This document shows positions 49,865 to 58,574 of a DNA stretch of 64,000 bases, piece by piece; position 1 is the first letter of the stretch; each line of letters starts with the position of its first letter. Origin of the DNA: J038 sp034437535 (GTDB lineage: Bacteria; Chloroflexota; Anaerolineae; Aggregatilineales; Phototrophicaceae); contig DAOTTZ010000137.1 of assembly GCA_034437535.1 (NCBI GenBank), positions 10,149-74,148 on the forward strand. Reading direction: 5' to 3'. Both the position numbers and the translations under genes were made by a program. The notes beneath the pieces were generated by a model that was given only the letters and a program-made list of their open reading frames with translations, was not told where the DNA came from and searched no databases.

Positions 49865-50587
49865 CTAACCCGCCGCTTCGGTCAGGTCAAGTGTGATGCG
49901 TTCCGCCGGTTGCTGTGCGGTGCCCAGGTAAAATTCCAGCGTGGCCGGGCCGGTATGATCGCCGCGCCGCAGGCTGGTCGTGAACGGCACATCATCCACC
50001 CGGTACTGGTTGCCGGTGCGGACGGTCTGCTCATCAATGATCGCGCCGTCATCTGCCAGCAAGCGCAGGCGGACCGTCAGCGTGCCGGAAGCCCGGCCTT
50101 CTATCTGGATGGCATCGCCGCCGACCGTATCACCGTCTTGTGGGAGCGAAAGCAGGCCGAAGACGCCTTCGGGCCGGTTTTGCAGTTGATCCAGCACGAT
50201 AGTTGTGCGGTCATATTCGCCGTCGCCGGTCATCGGGCGGACGCGAACCGTCGCTTCGGTCGGGTCGCCGCGATATTGGTGAGCCAATTCCAGCGACCAA
50301 TCCCCGCCCGGTGATTGCACCATCCCTGCCGCTAACGGTGTGCCGTCCAGGTCAACCAATTCGACGCGGAAATTTTGCGGTGCGCTGGCAAACCCGCTGA
50401 TTGGCACACTTTCTGCATAGAGAATACTGCCATCTGGCGGGTAACTGAGGCCAACCGTCGCGCTGAGGGGCGGCGCGGTGGGCGTGGGCTGGCGGAATCC
50501 TTCCGGGTCACGGGATTGGCTGAGCAAAATCGCACCGCCAATGCCGGCGATCACCACCACCGCCAGTATAAGAATCCGGGTTCGCAT
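49865..50587 (-). CDS. Membrane-anchored protein with Gmad2-like immunoglobulin-type domains
   Basis: 240 residues from ATG 50587 (AAAGGG 6 bases before); an N-terminal helix (RILILAVVVIAGIGGAILL) anchors it. Two similar beta-sandwich segments follow: 'LSYPPDGSILYAESVPISGFASAPQNFRVELVDLDG' and 'LSLPQDGDTVGGDAIQIEGRASGTLTVRLRLLADDGA'. The pattern (P-x-x-G-x-x-V, G-x-A, then R-V-x-L-x-D-x-D-G) resembles the Gmad2 domain; the match is by eye only. Divergent from the cystathionine gene. Confidence 0.65.
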   Translation of the reverse strand: MRTRILILAVVVIAGIGGAILLSQSRDPEGFRQPTPTAPPLSATVGLSYPPDGSILYAESVPISGFASAPQNFRVELVDLDGTPLAAGMVQSPGGDWSLELAHQYRGDPTEATVRVRPMTGDGEYDRTTIVLDQLQNRPEGVFGLLSLPQDGDTVGGDAIQIEGRASGTLTVRLRLLADDGAIIDEQTVRTGNQYRVDDVPFTTSLRRGDHTGPATLEFYLGTAQQPAERITLDLTEAAG

Positions 50588-50597
50588 GTTTTTCCCT

Positions 50598-50626
50598 TTG
50601 GCTAATGTTGGGCAGAAGTGTATAAT
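50598..50626 (+). promoter_or_regulatory. Promoter of the cystathionine gene
   Basis: -35 TTGGCT (50598-50603), a 17-base spacer, and a perfect -10 TATAAT (50621-50626). The -35 lies just beyond the start of the divergent gene, so the two promoters overlap. Confidence 0.65.
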
Positions 50627-50671
50627 CTGACAGGAAATTTGCCAACGATTAAACAGAGGCGACGACCTGAC

Positions 50672-51802
50672 ATGACGGATTATCATATCGACACGCTGGC
50701 GATTCATGGTGGCGTGGAACCCGAACCGACGACCGGTGCGATCATGACGCCGATTTACCAAACCTCAACTTATGTGCAGTCTGCCCCAGCAGAACACAGC
50801 GGTTATGAGTATAGCCGGAGTGATAATCCAACGCGAACCGCCCTTCAGAATAGCATCGCCGCGCTGGAAGGCGGTCACTATGGCCTGGCCTTTGCCAGCG
50901 GATTAGCCGCTATTGACACGATCTTGCGTCTGCTGAATCCTGGCGATCATGTGATCGTCGGCAACGATGTTTACGGCGGCACGCATCGCCTGTTCGATCA
51001 GGTCATCGCCCGCTATGGCATCCAATTTAGTTGGGTAGACCTGGCAGATGAAAACGCGGTGGCGGCTGTGCTCCGGCCAGAGACAAAATTGCTGTGGCTG
51101 GAAACACCGACCAACCCGATGATGCATCTGGCTGATGTTCAAGCCCTGGCCGGGCAGGTGCCGGATTCCGTGTTGGTGGTGGTGGATAACACCTTCGCTT
51201 CGCCTGTGATCCAGCAACCTCTGGCCCTGGGGGCTGATATTGTGATGCACAGCACGACCAAATATCTGGGCGGCCACAGCGACGTTGTGGGCGGCGCATT
51301 GGTGACTAACGACGAGGTACTTTATCAGCGGTTGAAGTTCTTGCAGAACGCGGTCGGCGCGGTGCCAGGGCCGATGGATTGCTTTTTGACTCTGCGCGGC
51401 ATCAAGACTCTGCATCTGCGGGTAGAACGGCACAGCCATAACGCACTGGCGATTGCCCGTATGTTAGAAGATCATCCGAAGGTCCAACGGGTGCTTTACC
51501 CCGGCCTGGAAAGTCATCCACAGTACGCACTGGCCCAGAAGCAGATGCGTTATCCAGGTGGCATGATTAGCTTGATCCTGGCGGATGAGGCCGCCGCCCG
51601 GCAGGTCTGCACCGGCACACGCCTGTTCGCGCTGGCGGAGTCACTCGGCGGGGTGGAAAGCCTGATCGAGCATCCTCATAGCATGACTCATGCCAGCACT
51701 GCCGACAGTGACATTGCGGTGCCGCCCGGCCTGGTACGCTTGAGCGTGGGCGTTGAACATCTTGATGATCTCATAACTGATGTCAAGCAAGCGTTAAGCT
51801 GA
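50672..51802 (+). CDS. Cystathionine gamma-synthase/gamma-lyase family PLP enzyme
   Basis: 376 residues. The PLP lysine is in HSTTKYLGGHSD; YSRSDNPTRTALQ, FASGLAAI, and VVDNTFASPVIQQPL are conserved. The same fold serves as MetB (cystathionine synthesis), as a gamma-lyase (to cysteine) or as O-acetylhomoserine sulfhydrylase; its sequence does not settle which. A cystathionine beta-synthase is encoded 2.3 kb away, which favours a reverse-transsulfuration gamma-lyase. GAGGCG lies upstream of ATG 50672. Confidence 0.93.
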   Translation: MTDYHIDTLAIHGGVEPEPTTGAIMTPIYQTSTYVQSAPAEHSGYEYSRSDNPTRTALQNSIAALEGGHYGLAFASGLAAIDTILRLLNPGDHVIVGNDVYGGTHRLFDQVIARYGIQFSWVDLADENAVAAVLRPETKLLWLETPTNPMMHLADVQALAGQVPDSVLVVVDNTFASPVIQQPLALGADIVMHSTTKYLGGHSDVVGGALVTNDEVLYQRLKFLQNAVGAVPGPMDCFLTLRGIKTLHLRVERHSHNALAIARMLEDHPKVQRVLYPGLESHPQYALAQKQMRYPGGMISLILADEAAARQVCTGTRLFALAESLGGVESLIEHPHSMTHASTADSDIAVPPGLVRLSVGVEHLDDLITDVKQALS

Positions 51803-51827
51803 GCCGCTATAATATTATTTCAATGGC

Positions 51828-52079
51828 ATGACAACAAACGAAGGAACTAGTTTGGATATTGACGAACTCTACCAGGAGATGGCGCGGCTTTCTGTGAGTC
51901 AACTGGAACACATCCGCGCCTTCATCAGCCAGCAGGATTATAAGCGTGAAGGCCGCCCGCCGAATCTGCAAGAGCGCAAGTTGGTGCTGGCGGAAATTCG
52001 TAAAGCGTTGGCGGCGGCCCCCGATGAAGAGCCGCTCGGAATCCAACGCCTGCGCGAAAGTGGTCTGCTGGATGATTAG
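51828..52079 (+). CDS. Small soluble protein of unknown function
   Basis: 83 residues, mostly helical: ELYQEMARLSVSQLEHIRAFISQQDYKREGRPPNL, then LVLAEIRKALAAAPDEEPLGIQRLRE. A TATAAT box at 51808-51813 is near its start. If the first transcribed base is near 51820, TTG 51852 (with AAGGA 6 bases upstream) is an equally good start. It overlaps the convergent M20 hydrolase gene by 4 bases. No family recognised. Confidence 0.6.
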   Translation: MTTNEGTSLDIDELYQEMARLSVSQLEHIRAFISQQDYKREGRPPNLQERKLVLAEIRKALAAAPDEEPLGIQRLRESGLLDD

Positions 52080-53257
52080 GCCGTCCCCGGCGGATTTTCC
52101 AGCAGATGCAAGGCACTATCCAACAGAATGGCCGCCCCTAGCTTGAACGGTTCTTCGCTGATGTCAAAGATCGGGCTGTGGTGGGGCCGGTGGACATCAT
52201 CGAGCTTGGCCCCTAAGATGAACATGGCCCCGGGTGCTTGCTGGGTCATGTAGGCGAAATCTTCCGCGCCCATCATTGGTTTTTCCACAATTGCTTTATC
52301 ATTGCCCACGTAGCTACTGGCGATAGAGCGTACCAGTTCTGCTACTTCCGGGTCGTTATAGAGGGACGGGTATCCGCGTTCGATCCTGAGATCGTAATCG
52401 CCTCCCAATGCCTTTGCGATACCCATCACCTTTTCTAATTCTTCGTGGATCTGGTCGCGAATGTCTTCTTCAAAGGTGCGGATGGTACCCTTGAAATGGA
52501 CGGCACCGGGGATGATGTTGTGGGCACTGCCACCCTGGATCGCGCCGATGGTCACCACTGAGGCCGATGTCGGGTCAGTCATGCGGGAGCGGATGCCCTG
52601 GATCGCGTTGATGACCTGGGCGGTGATGAAGATCGGGTCGGTGCCTTTGTGCGGTTGGGCACCATGTGTGCCTTCACCCAGGATGGTCGCGTCGAAGGTA
52701 TCCACCGCCGCCAGCGCATATCCTGGCGTCACCGCGACTTCCCCGACCGGGCGCAGACTATCAACATGCAGGGCGATCACCGCGTCGAGATCATCGAGTG
52801 CGCCATCGTCGATCATACGAGTCGCGCCGGATTTGATCTCGTCGTCCCAGCGTTCTTCACTCGGCTGGAATAGTAGGCGGATCTCCCCGGTGGGGCGGTC
52901 GTCCATCTCAGCCAGCATCTTCGCCACGCCAAGCAGAATCGCGGTGTGCGCGTCGTGGCCGCAGGCGTGCATTTTGCCCGGCACCTGGGATTTATACGGT
53001 GTGTCGTTGGCTTCTTCAATCGGCAGGGCGTCCATATCTGCGCGGATGCCGACACGCGGGGTGCCTTCCCCGATGCGGACGACCACGCCGGTTATGCCGA
53101 CGTTGACCTCTGCCTGCAAGCCCATCGCGCTGATTTGATCCGCGACGAGCCGGGCGGTACGTTCTTCTTCAAAGCCCAGTTCCGGGTGGGCGTGGATCTC
53201 ACGCCGCCAACCGATGATGTCTTCTTCAATCGTGCGTGCTTTTTCCAATAATTCCAT
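52076..53257 (-). CDS. M20-family amidohydrolase (N-acyl-amino-acid / hippurate hydrolase type)
   Basis: 393 residues. Metal residues are visible: MHACGHDAHTAILLG (Cys and His), HAHPELGFEEERT at the start, IRADMDALPIEE (catalytic Asp-containing), ACGHDAH, and MGAEDFAYMTQQAPG near the C terminus. It hydrolyses N-acyl amino acids or related amides in the cytoplasm. It lies between amino-acid genes; a link to amino-acid salvage is plausible but not shown. M20D-type dipeptidases or auxin-amide hydrolases are alternatives. Confidence 0.93.
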   Translation of the reverse strand: MELLEKARTIEEDIIGWRREIHAHPELGFEEERTARLVADQISAMGLQAEVNVGITGVVVRIGEGTPRVGIRADMDALPIEEANDTPYKSQVPGKMHACGHDAHTAILLGVAKMLAEMDDRPTGEIRLLFQPSEERWDDEIKSGATRMIDDGALDDLDAVIALHVDSLRPVGEVAVTPGYALAAVDTFDATILGEGTHGAQPHKGTDPIFITAQVINAIQGIRSRMTDPTSASVVTIGAIQGGSAHNIIPGAVHFKGTIRTFEEDIRDQIHEELEKVMGIAKALGGDYDLRIERGYPSLYNDPEVAELVRSIASSYVGNDKAIVEKPMMGAEDFAYMTQQAPGAMFILGAKLDDVHRPHHSPIFDISEEPFKLGAAILLDSALHLLENPPGTA

Positions 53258-53323
53258 CTGTAAATCCTTTGTTCCATGACAGATTGCGCTATATTGTAGC
53301 GTGATCTGCCCCTATTGGCGACT

Positions 53324-53851
53324 TCAGCCGTCTCTGTGGAATTCCCCGGTGAGGATGGGCGGCTTGCTGGCACGCTGGTCGAGCCGTTCGGCCCGCACGA
53401 CCGTGCGCGTGGCCGGGGTGTAATAGAGCCGGTAGCGTTGATCTGGCGTGAAGGCGTGGAATTCGGCTTCATCCACCAGCAGGCGAAGCCCCGCCACCCG
53501 GACGGCATAACCCAGGCCGACGGCGGGCGTCAGTGGGCCATCGACGTAACGAACTTGATTCAGATTCAGGTCGCGCATGATGGCGATCAAGCGGATGCCA
53601 TCGATCACGCAGAGCGGGATCAACGGGACGAGACCGATCCAGATGACGGTAGTCATTGATTGCACGATGACCATCGCCAGCGACAGGACGAGCAGTAAGA
53701 AGGCGATGCGGCCCCACTGCTCACGGCGGCGGACGAAGATCTGATGTAATTTGGGGCGTTGCGTCGGGCCGATTTCACCGCGCCAGTTGGCCTGGGCGTC
53801 GGCAGGGGTGGTACCGAAGATATGTGCCGTCGGAAGACGAGATTGTGCCAT
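53324..53851 (-). CDS. Two-helix membrane protein of unknown function
   Basis: 175 residues. A soluble N-terminal stretch with a GEIGPTQRPKLHQIF motif precedes two membrane helices (about residues 48-67 and 69-88), then a cytoplasmic or external beta-rich domain (YAVRVAGLRLLVDEAEFHAFTPDQRYRLYYTPATRTVV). The layout, and the 'Y-x-P-x-T-R' stretch, resemble small conserved membrane proteins in Chloroflexota and eukaryotic-type PH-like domains, but no family can be named. Confidence 0.7.
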   Translation of the reverse strand: MAQSRLPTAHIFGTTPADAQANWRGEIGPTQRPKLHQIFVRRREQWGRIAFLLLVLSLAMVIVQSMTTVIWIGLVPLIPLCVIDGIRLIAIMRDLNLNQVRYVDGPLTPAVGLGYAVRVAGLRLLVDEAEFHAFTPDQRYRLYYTPATRTVVRAERLDQRASKPPILTGEFHRDG

Positions 53852-53979
53852 AACAATAAACCTCTACACGCATTTCCTATCTTTATTATGATGCAAATCT
53901 TGTTATGACACAACGTGTCCGGTTGAATCTATAGGGTGATCGCATCAAATCTCGGATGACCACAGCAGACAGGTCATAG

Positions 53980-54050
53980 TAGGCCTGTAGAGGCCGTCCA
54001 GCGTGACGGGCCGTGTTTTCTAGGCGGACACACTGGTCCGCCCCTACATA
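53980..54050. repeat. Intergenic hairpin element, possible dispersed repeat
   Basis: TAGGCC...GCCGTC and the mirrored GACGGGCC form one hairpin (53992-54012, one bulge); GGCGGAC (54023-54029) and GTCCGCC (54036-54042) form a second with a 6-base loop. The ends GTAGG and CCCTAC are near-inverted. I recall similar 'GGGGCGGAC..GTCCGCCCCTACA' elements between genes of related genomes, but copy number cannot be checked here. The rest of 53852-54111 shows nothing. Confidence 0.4.
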
Positions 54051-54111
54051 GACGCTACTTGTGAACCGTTCTGATCTAAACCAAATTTTGAAGCGATTGC
54101 CCTGGTTGAAT

Positions 54112-55575
54112 CTATGTTGATCGGTTCGCCAGGAAGTCCAGCAGGTCGATCTGCGTGATGATGCCGATGACGCGCTTATCACCGGGTTGGCCGTTTTCGA
54201 TGTCTTCGGTGACGAGTGTGATCTTGTTGGTGCTGAACATGCTCATCACGGTTTCGACCGGCGTATTGATGTTAATCGTCGGGATGTTGGTATCAATCGC
54301 GTCGGTGGCGTCTTCCAGCTTGGTCTTGCTTCCATCGCCAGAATGCATCAGCAGGTAATTGAGCAAGCTGACTTCGGTCACCACGCCGAGCAGTTGCCCG
54401 CGCCGCCCGACGACGGGTAGCTGAGAAATATCGGCGGATTTCAGCTTACTGACGGCCTGGCCGACGGCATCCTGGCAGTGGGCGGTCACGATGTCGCGGT
54501 CGCCTTTGCGCTCTAAAACGGCGGCGATGGTGGTATCTGTCCAGTCACTTTCCAGGAATTGATTCTCGCGCATCCAGTTGTCGTCAAAGACTTTACTCAG
54601 ATAGCGCGATCCGTTATCCGGTAGCAGGACGACGACCAATTTCTCCGGGCCGAGATCACGCTCACTGGCATATTTCAACGCACCGGCCACCGCCGCCCCG
54701 CAAGAGTTGCCGGCGAAGATGCCTTCTTCGCGCACGATGCGCCGCGTCATGAGCATGGCCTCTTTATCACTGACTCGTGCGATGTCGTCGATCACGTCGA
54801 AGTCATAATTGCTGGGGATGAAATCTTCGCCGATGCCTTCGGTCTTGTAGGTCTGGGCTTCGCCCATCTCTCCGCTGTAAAAATAATCATGCAGGATCGA
54901 CCCGACCGGATCAACACCGACCACCTGGATCTTGGGGTTCATCTGCTTGAGGTAACGCCCGACGCCGGTGATGGTGCCGCCGGTGCCCATGCCAGCCACA
55001 AACACGTCGATCTTGCCGGCAGTCTGCCGCCAGATCTCCGGGCCGGTGGTCTCAAAGTGCGTCTGCGGGTTGATCGGGTTGTGGTACTGGTTCGCCAGGA
55101 TACTATTGGGCGTGTCATCGACGATTTGTTGGGCGACACTGTAATAACTGCGCGGATCTTCCGGCTCTACATTGGTGGGGGTGACGACGACCCGCGCCCC
55201 GTAAGCCCGCAACACACGGATCTTTTCTTCCGACATTTTATCCGGCATGACGAACACGCACTTATACCCCTTGAGGATGGCGGCCATTGCCAGGCCCACC
55301 CCCGTATTGCCAGAGGTCGCTTCTACGATGGTGCCGCCGGGTTTAATGAGGCCCTGGCGTTCGGCGTCTTCGATGATCGTCAGCCCGATGCGATCTTTCA
55401 CCGAGCCGCCAGGGTTAAAGTATTCGACCTTCGCCACGACCTGACAACGCAGGCCACGCGGCAGTCGGTTCAAGCGGATGAGCGGGGTACCGCCCATCGC
55501 CTGTAACACATTATCCAGAATCTCCGGTTCTGCCGGGAGATCCATAACAGGTTTGATCTCTTCTTGCGTTGCCAT
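54112..55575 (-). CDS. cbs: Cystathionine beta-synthase with C-terminal CBS-domain pair
   Basis: 487 residues. PLP lysine in NPGGSVKDRIGL, the phosphate-binding ATSGNTGVGLAM, AGMGTGGTITGVGRYLKQ and the C-terminal core DNGSRYLSKVFDDNWM. From about residue 355 two CBS domains follow (GQAVSKLKSADISQLPVVG, TPVETVMSMFSTNKITLV), which regulate the eukaryotic enzyme by S-adenosylmethionine. There is no N-terminal heme-binding Cys/His region. It condenses homocysteine and serine to cystathionine (or O-acetylserine/H2S to cysteine). Together with the gamma-family enzyme at 50.7 kb, it could complete transsulfuration. The ATG is preceded by GAGGAT. Confidence 0.92.
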   Translation of the reverse strand: MATQEEIKPVMDLPAEPEILDNVLQAMGGTPLIRLNRLPRGLRCQVVAKVEYFNPGGSVKDRIGLTIIEDAERQGLIKPGGTIVEATSGNTGVGLAMAAILKGYKCVFVMPDKMSEEKIRVLRAYGARVVVTPTNVEPEDPRSYYSVAQQIVDDTPNSILANQYHNPINPQTHFETTGPEIWRQTAGKIDVFVAGMGTGGTITGVGRYLKQMNPKIQVVGVDPVGSILHDYFYSGEMGEAQTYKTEGIGEDFIPSNYDFDVIDDIARVSDKEAMLMTRRIVREEGIFAGNSCGAAVAGALKYASERDLGPEKLVVVLLPDNGSRYLSKVFDDNWMRENQFLESDWTDTTIAAVLERKGDRDIVTAHCQDAVGQAVSKLKSADISQLPVVGRRGQLLGVVTEVSLLNYLLMHSGDGSKTKLEDATDAIDTNIPTININTPVETVMSMFSTNKITLVTEDIENGQPGDKRVIGIITQIDLLDFLANRST

Positions 55576-55644
55576 CTCAGGGTATCCTCATGCGTTTGCC
55601 TTGGTACCCCTAGTGTATAAGCAAATACCCTCTCTCGGCCAGTG

Positions 55645-56676
55645 CTAGACCAGGCGCAGACGTTGCGGACTCTCGTTCGGCACGCGCTCGATGATGTTAC
55701 GGGCTTCCAGGTCGAGCTTGACCGTCGTCACGTACCATCGCACCGAGCCGTCGAAGTCATCCGGCAGTTGATCTGCAACAGCTTGCGTCAGCTCTTTGAA
55801 CAGGATGTTGCCGTCTTGCGCTTGCATCGCGTTGATGATGGCCTTACGGACGACGACATACTTTTCAACTTCGATATTGGTGCTTTGCTTGCCTTCCGGG
55901 TGCAGGGCCTCGACGCGGCCTTCTTCGTCGGCGACGATGCCTTCGAACTCGGTCGGCCCGCCGATGGCTTCCTGCACGGTGGCAGTGGCGTCGGTGGTGG
56001 CGGCTTCGATGTTTTGCACCGCTTCATCCAAGACGGCATCGGCGGCGTCGCTCAGGTCTTCGGTGATGGCTTCGGTGCCCTCTTCCAGATCCTCTTGCAC
56101 AGTTTCCGCGACGTTTTCGGCTTCTTCGGCGGCATCTTCCAGCGGTTCGGTCACATCGGCGGGATCTGGCTGAGTGGTATCAATGGCGATGCGCTTTTTG
56201 CCGCTGGTGACTTTGGACTTTTTCGTTTTCGGCTCACTGAGCAACTGGCCGGTTTCATTGCGATATTGCGCCTCTACGAACGCCAGCCATGCCAGCCCGA
56301 TGCTGACCGTCGATGTGCCGACCATCGCGCCGGAGGCCAGCCAGCCGAAGAACGGCACCGCGTTGAGGAATTCCCCGATGAGAGATTGGGAGACCTTCAA
56401 CGCGCCGTAGCTCACTGCGCCGCCGGTAAAAATGACGATGCCCGCCGTGCCGAGCATCTCACGCAGACGCTGGGCAGAGAGTCGCTCATCATAGTAAATC
56501 TTGTAGATGTCGTAGAACATCCAGGCATCCGCCGCCGCGATACCCAGTGTCTTGGTGAGTTCCAGGGCCGGGGTCGGCACTGCCGCCGCCAGCGACGTCC
56601 CGACGGTGTTCTGGGCGATACGGACGAAGCCCTCCATCCGTTTACGCTCGATGGGTTTTGGTTTGTCCAGCGTCAT
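55645..56676 (-). CDS. Membrane protein with acidic linker and winged-helix-like C terminus
   Basis: 343 residues. N-terminal helical region with two likely membrane helices (about residues 72-97 and 105-130, including VIFTGGAVSYGALKVSQSLIGEFLNAVPFFGWLASGAM); a basic patch (KTKKSKVTSGKKR); a ~75-residue Glu/Asp/Ala-rich segment (ADVTEPLEDAAEEAEN...); then a C-terminal ~85-residue domain ending WYVTTVKLDLEARNIIERVPNESPQRLRLV, which reads as a winged helix of the kind I know from DUF6958-like proteins. A membrane-tethered DNA-binding or adaptor function is an inference. Confidence 0.7.
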   Translation of the reverse strand: MTLDKPKPIERKRMEGFVRIAQNTVGTSLAAAVPTPALELTKTLGIAAADAWMFYDIYKIYYDERLSAQRLREMLGTAGIVIFTGGAVSYGALKVSQSLIGEFLNAVPFFGWLASGAMVGTSTVSIGLAWLAFVEAQYRNETGQLLSEPKTKKSKVTSGKKRIAIDTTQPDPADVTEPLEDAAEEAENVAETVQEDLEEGTEAITEDLSDAADAVLDEAVQNIEAATTDATATVQEAIGGPTEFEGIVADEEGRVEALHPEGKQSTNIEVEKYVVVRKAIINAMQAQDGNILFKELTQAVADQLPDDFDGSVRWYVTTVKLDLEARNIIERVPNESPQRLRLV

Positions 56677-56763
56677 AAGGAACGCTCCTCGTCAAAATAA
56701 TTGAATCATGATTTAATTATACTCTACTCACTACGAATACGAACAGAGCAAAGGATAAGTTGT

Positions 56764-57204
56764 ATGACCAAGCCAGCGGTGACGATCTACACGGACGGCG
56801 GCAGTAAGCCCAACCCCGGCCCTGGCGGGTGGGGCGCGTTGTTGATCTACGATGCGGTGAGCAAAGAATTAAGCGGCGGTGACCCGGACACGACCAACAA
56901 CCAGATGGAACTGACCGCCGCCATCGAAGCATTGGCCGCGCTGACGAAGCCGTGCCGGGTGGATCTTTATACCGATAGCGTCTACCTCAAAAAGGGCATC
57001 ACCCAATGGATGCTGACCTGGCAGAAAAACGGTTGGCTGACCAGCAAGAAACAACCCGTCAAGAATCAAGCGTTGTGGCGGCGGCTGTATGACCTGACCC
57101 AGGCGCACGAGATCACCTGGCATTGGGTTAAGGCCCACGCCGGGCATGATTACAACGAACGGGTTGATCAACTGGCGACCGCCGCCCGCGAAGCCCTCAG
57201 TTAA
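56764..57204 (+). CDS. rnhA: Ribonuclease HI
   Basis: 146 residues. All four acidic catalytic positions are present: D in IYTDGGSKPNPGPGGWG, E in NNQMELTAAIEAL, D in LYTDSVYLKKGI and D in ERVDQLATAA; the basic protrusion is short. It cleaves the RNA strand of RNA-DNA hybrids. The ATG has AAAGGAT about 8 bases upstream. The longer frame start at 56701 is unsupported. Confidence 0.95.
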   Translation: MTKPAVTIYTDGGSKPNPGPGGWGALLIYDAVSKELSGGDPDTTNNQMELTAAIEALAALTKPCRVDLYTDSVYLKKGITQWMLTWQKNGWLTSKKQPVKNQALWRRLYDLTQAHEITWHWVKAHAGHDYNERVDQLATAAREALS

Positions 57205-57210
57205 ACGGCT

Positions 57211-58374
57211 TCAGCGCAATCGAGCGAGTCGCTCGGCGGCTTGTTCCAGCGTAGAGTCATGCTTGGCGAACGACAAGCGCACATGGCCCTGGTCCATCGG
57301 TTTGTGTGCCGCGCTGTAGAAAAAGCTCGACGGGATGGTCGCCACGCCGATCTCTGTGATGAGGTGGCGGGCGAAAGCGACGTCATCGCCGTCGAACACA
57401 GCGCGGAAATCTGCCATCACGAAGTACGTCCCCTGTGGGGCGAACGCGCTCATGCCAACGGCGTCGATCCCTTGTAGGATGAGCGCACGCTTTCTGCTGT
57501 AGGCGGCGCGGTAATCGTCATAATAACTGGCATCCATGTTAAATGCCTGGGCGACCGCGATCTGCGCCGGGTGATTGACCGCAAAGGCCACGAATTGATG
57601 GGCCTGGCCGACACCCTTAATCAGAGCTTGCGGACCATAGGCCCAGCCGACCTTCCAGCCGGTCATGCCGAAGGACTTACCGGCACTGCCGATGGTGACG
57701 GTGCGCTCGAACATGCCGGCTAACGTGGCGATTGGGATGTGTTCGGCAGAACCAAACAGCAGATGCTCGTACACATCATCGCTGATGACGGTGACATCAT
57801 GCTCGATGCACAGGTCAGCAATGATCTGGAGTTCGTCCCGGTTGAAGACGCGCCCGGTCGGGTTGTGCGGCGTGTTGAGCATCAGCAGGCGGGTCTCATC
57901 AGTGAAGGCCGCCCGTAGCTCATCCGCGTTGAACGTCCAATCCGGTGCATGGAGCGGCACATAGACCGGGACACCCCCCGCCATCAGCACATCTGGCACA
58001 TAACTATCGAAAAAGGGTTCGATGACGATGACCTCATCACCCGGGTCGATTAACCCCATGACGGCGACGAACAGGGCTTCGGTCGCGCCGGGGGTGACGA
58101 TCACGCCGCCTTCTGGCTCTGGATGCAGGTTGTAACTGGCGCGGGCGTGCTCTGCGATGGCCTGACGCAAGACCGGCACACCGGGGCCGGGTGCGTACTG
58201 GTTGTGTTCTCCACTGGTGAGGGCTTGTGCAAATGCCTGCACGATCTCAAACGGGCCGTCGAAATCGGGCTTGCCCTGGCCCAGGTTCAGCGCGTTGTGT
58301 TGGGCGGCTAGCTGGTTGATCTCGGTGAAGATGGTCGTGCCGAACCCGGCAACGCGATCCGCAATCCTCGGCAT
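57211..58374 (-). CDS. Class I PLP-dependent aminotransferase (KAT/methionine aminotransferase type)
   Basis: 387 residues. The PLP lysine is in SAGKSFGMTGWKVGWAYG, with NTPHNPTGRVF and DDVYEHLLFG upstream. The start MPRIADRVAGFGTTIFTEINQLA, and LGQGKPDF soon after, are typical of YbdL/kynurenine aminotransferase-like enzymes that transaminate methionine, glutamine or kynurenine to oxoacids. It could return 2-oxo-4-methylthiobutyrate to methionine, in keeping with the nearby sulfur genes. ATG 58374 is used; the frame extends upstream without a ribosome site. Confidence 0.9.
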   Translation of the reverse strand: MPRIADRVAGFGTTIFTEINQLAAQHNALNLGQGKPDFDGPFEIVQAFAQALTSGEHNQYAPGPGVPVLRQAIAEHARASYNLHPEPEGGVIVTPGATEALFVAVMGLIDPGDEVIVIEPFFDSYVPDVLMAGGVPVYVPLHAPDWTFNADELRAAFTDETRLLMLNTPHNPTGRVFNRDELQIIADLCIEHDVTVISDDVYEHLLFGSAEHIPIATLAGMFERTVTIGSAGKSFGMTGWKVGWAYGPQALIKGVGQAHQFVAFAVNHPAQIAVAQAFNMDASYYDDYRAAYSRKRALILQGIDAVGMSAFAPQGTYFVMADFRAVFDGDDVAFARHLITEIGVATIPSSFFYSAAHKPMDQGHVRLSFAKHDSTLEQAAERLARLR

Positions 58375-58514
58375 GATGTTTCTCTTTCTGGTTGGTCGTT
58401 TCGCAGGGCCAAGCATAACATATCCTGCTGGCAGATGGGGGAGGTGAAATTGGGTCACCTGCATCTTTCTGGTTGGTCTGCGGTTGGATATGATGACCTT
58501 GAACCTTGCTTACA

Positions 58515-58543
58515 TTGGCTTTATCACGCACGGCCTCTACAAT
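58515..58543 (+). promoter_or_regulatory. Promoter of the P-type ATPase gene
   Basis: -35 TTGGCT (58515-58520), a 17-base spacer, and -10 TACAAT (58538-58543). The same TTGGCT and spacing occur before the cystathionine gene. Confidence 0.65.
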
Positions 58544-58574
58544 AAGGGTGTACCACACGACCAGAGGAGACAGT

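Noticed and set aside
55576..55640. Inverted AGGGTAT...ATACCCT around the CBS start
   Set aside because: The outer arm probably lies outside the transcript and the pair is only 7 bp, so no riboswitch or attenuator claim is made.
55642..56700. 352-codon plus-strand ORF
   Set aside because: It is the antisense of the 343-residue minus-strand gene. The minus frame has membrane helices, an acidic linker and a recognisable C-terminal fold, while the plus frame is rich in Phe and Arg with no motifs.
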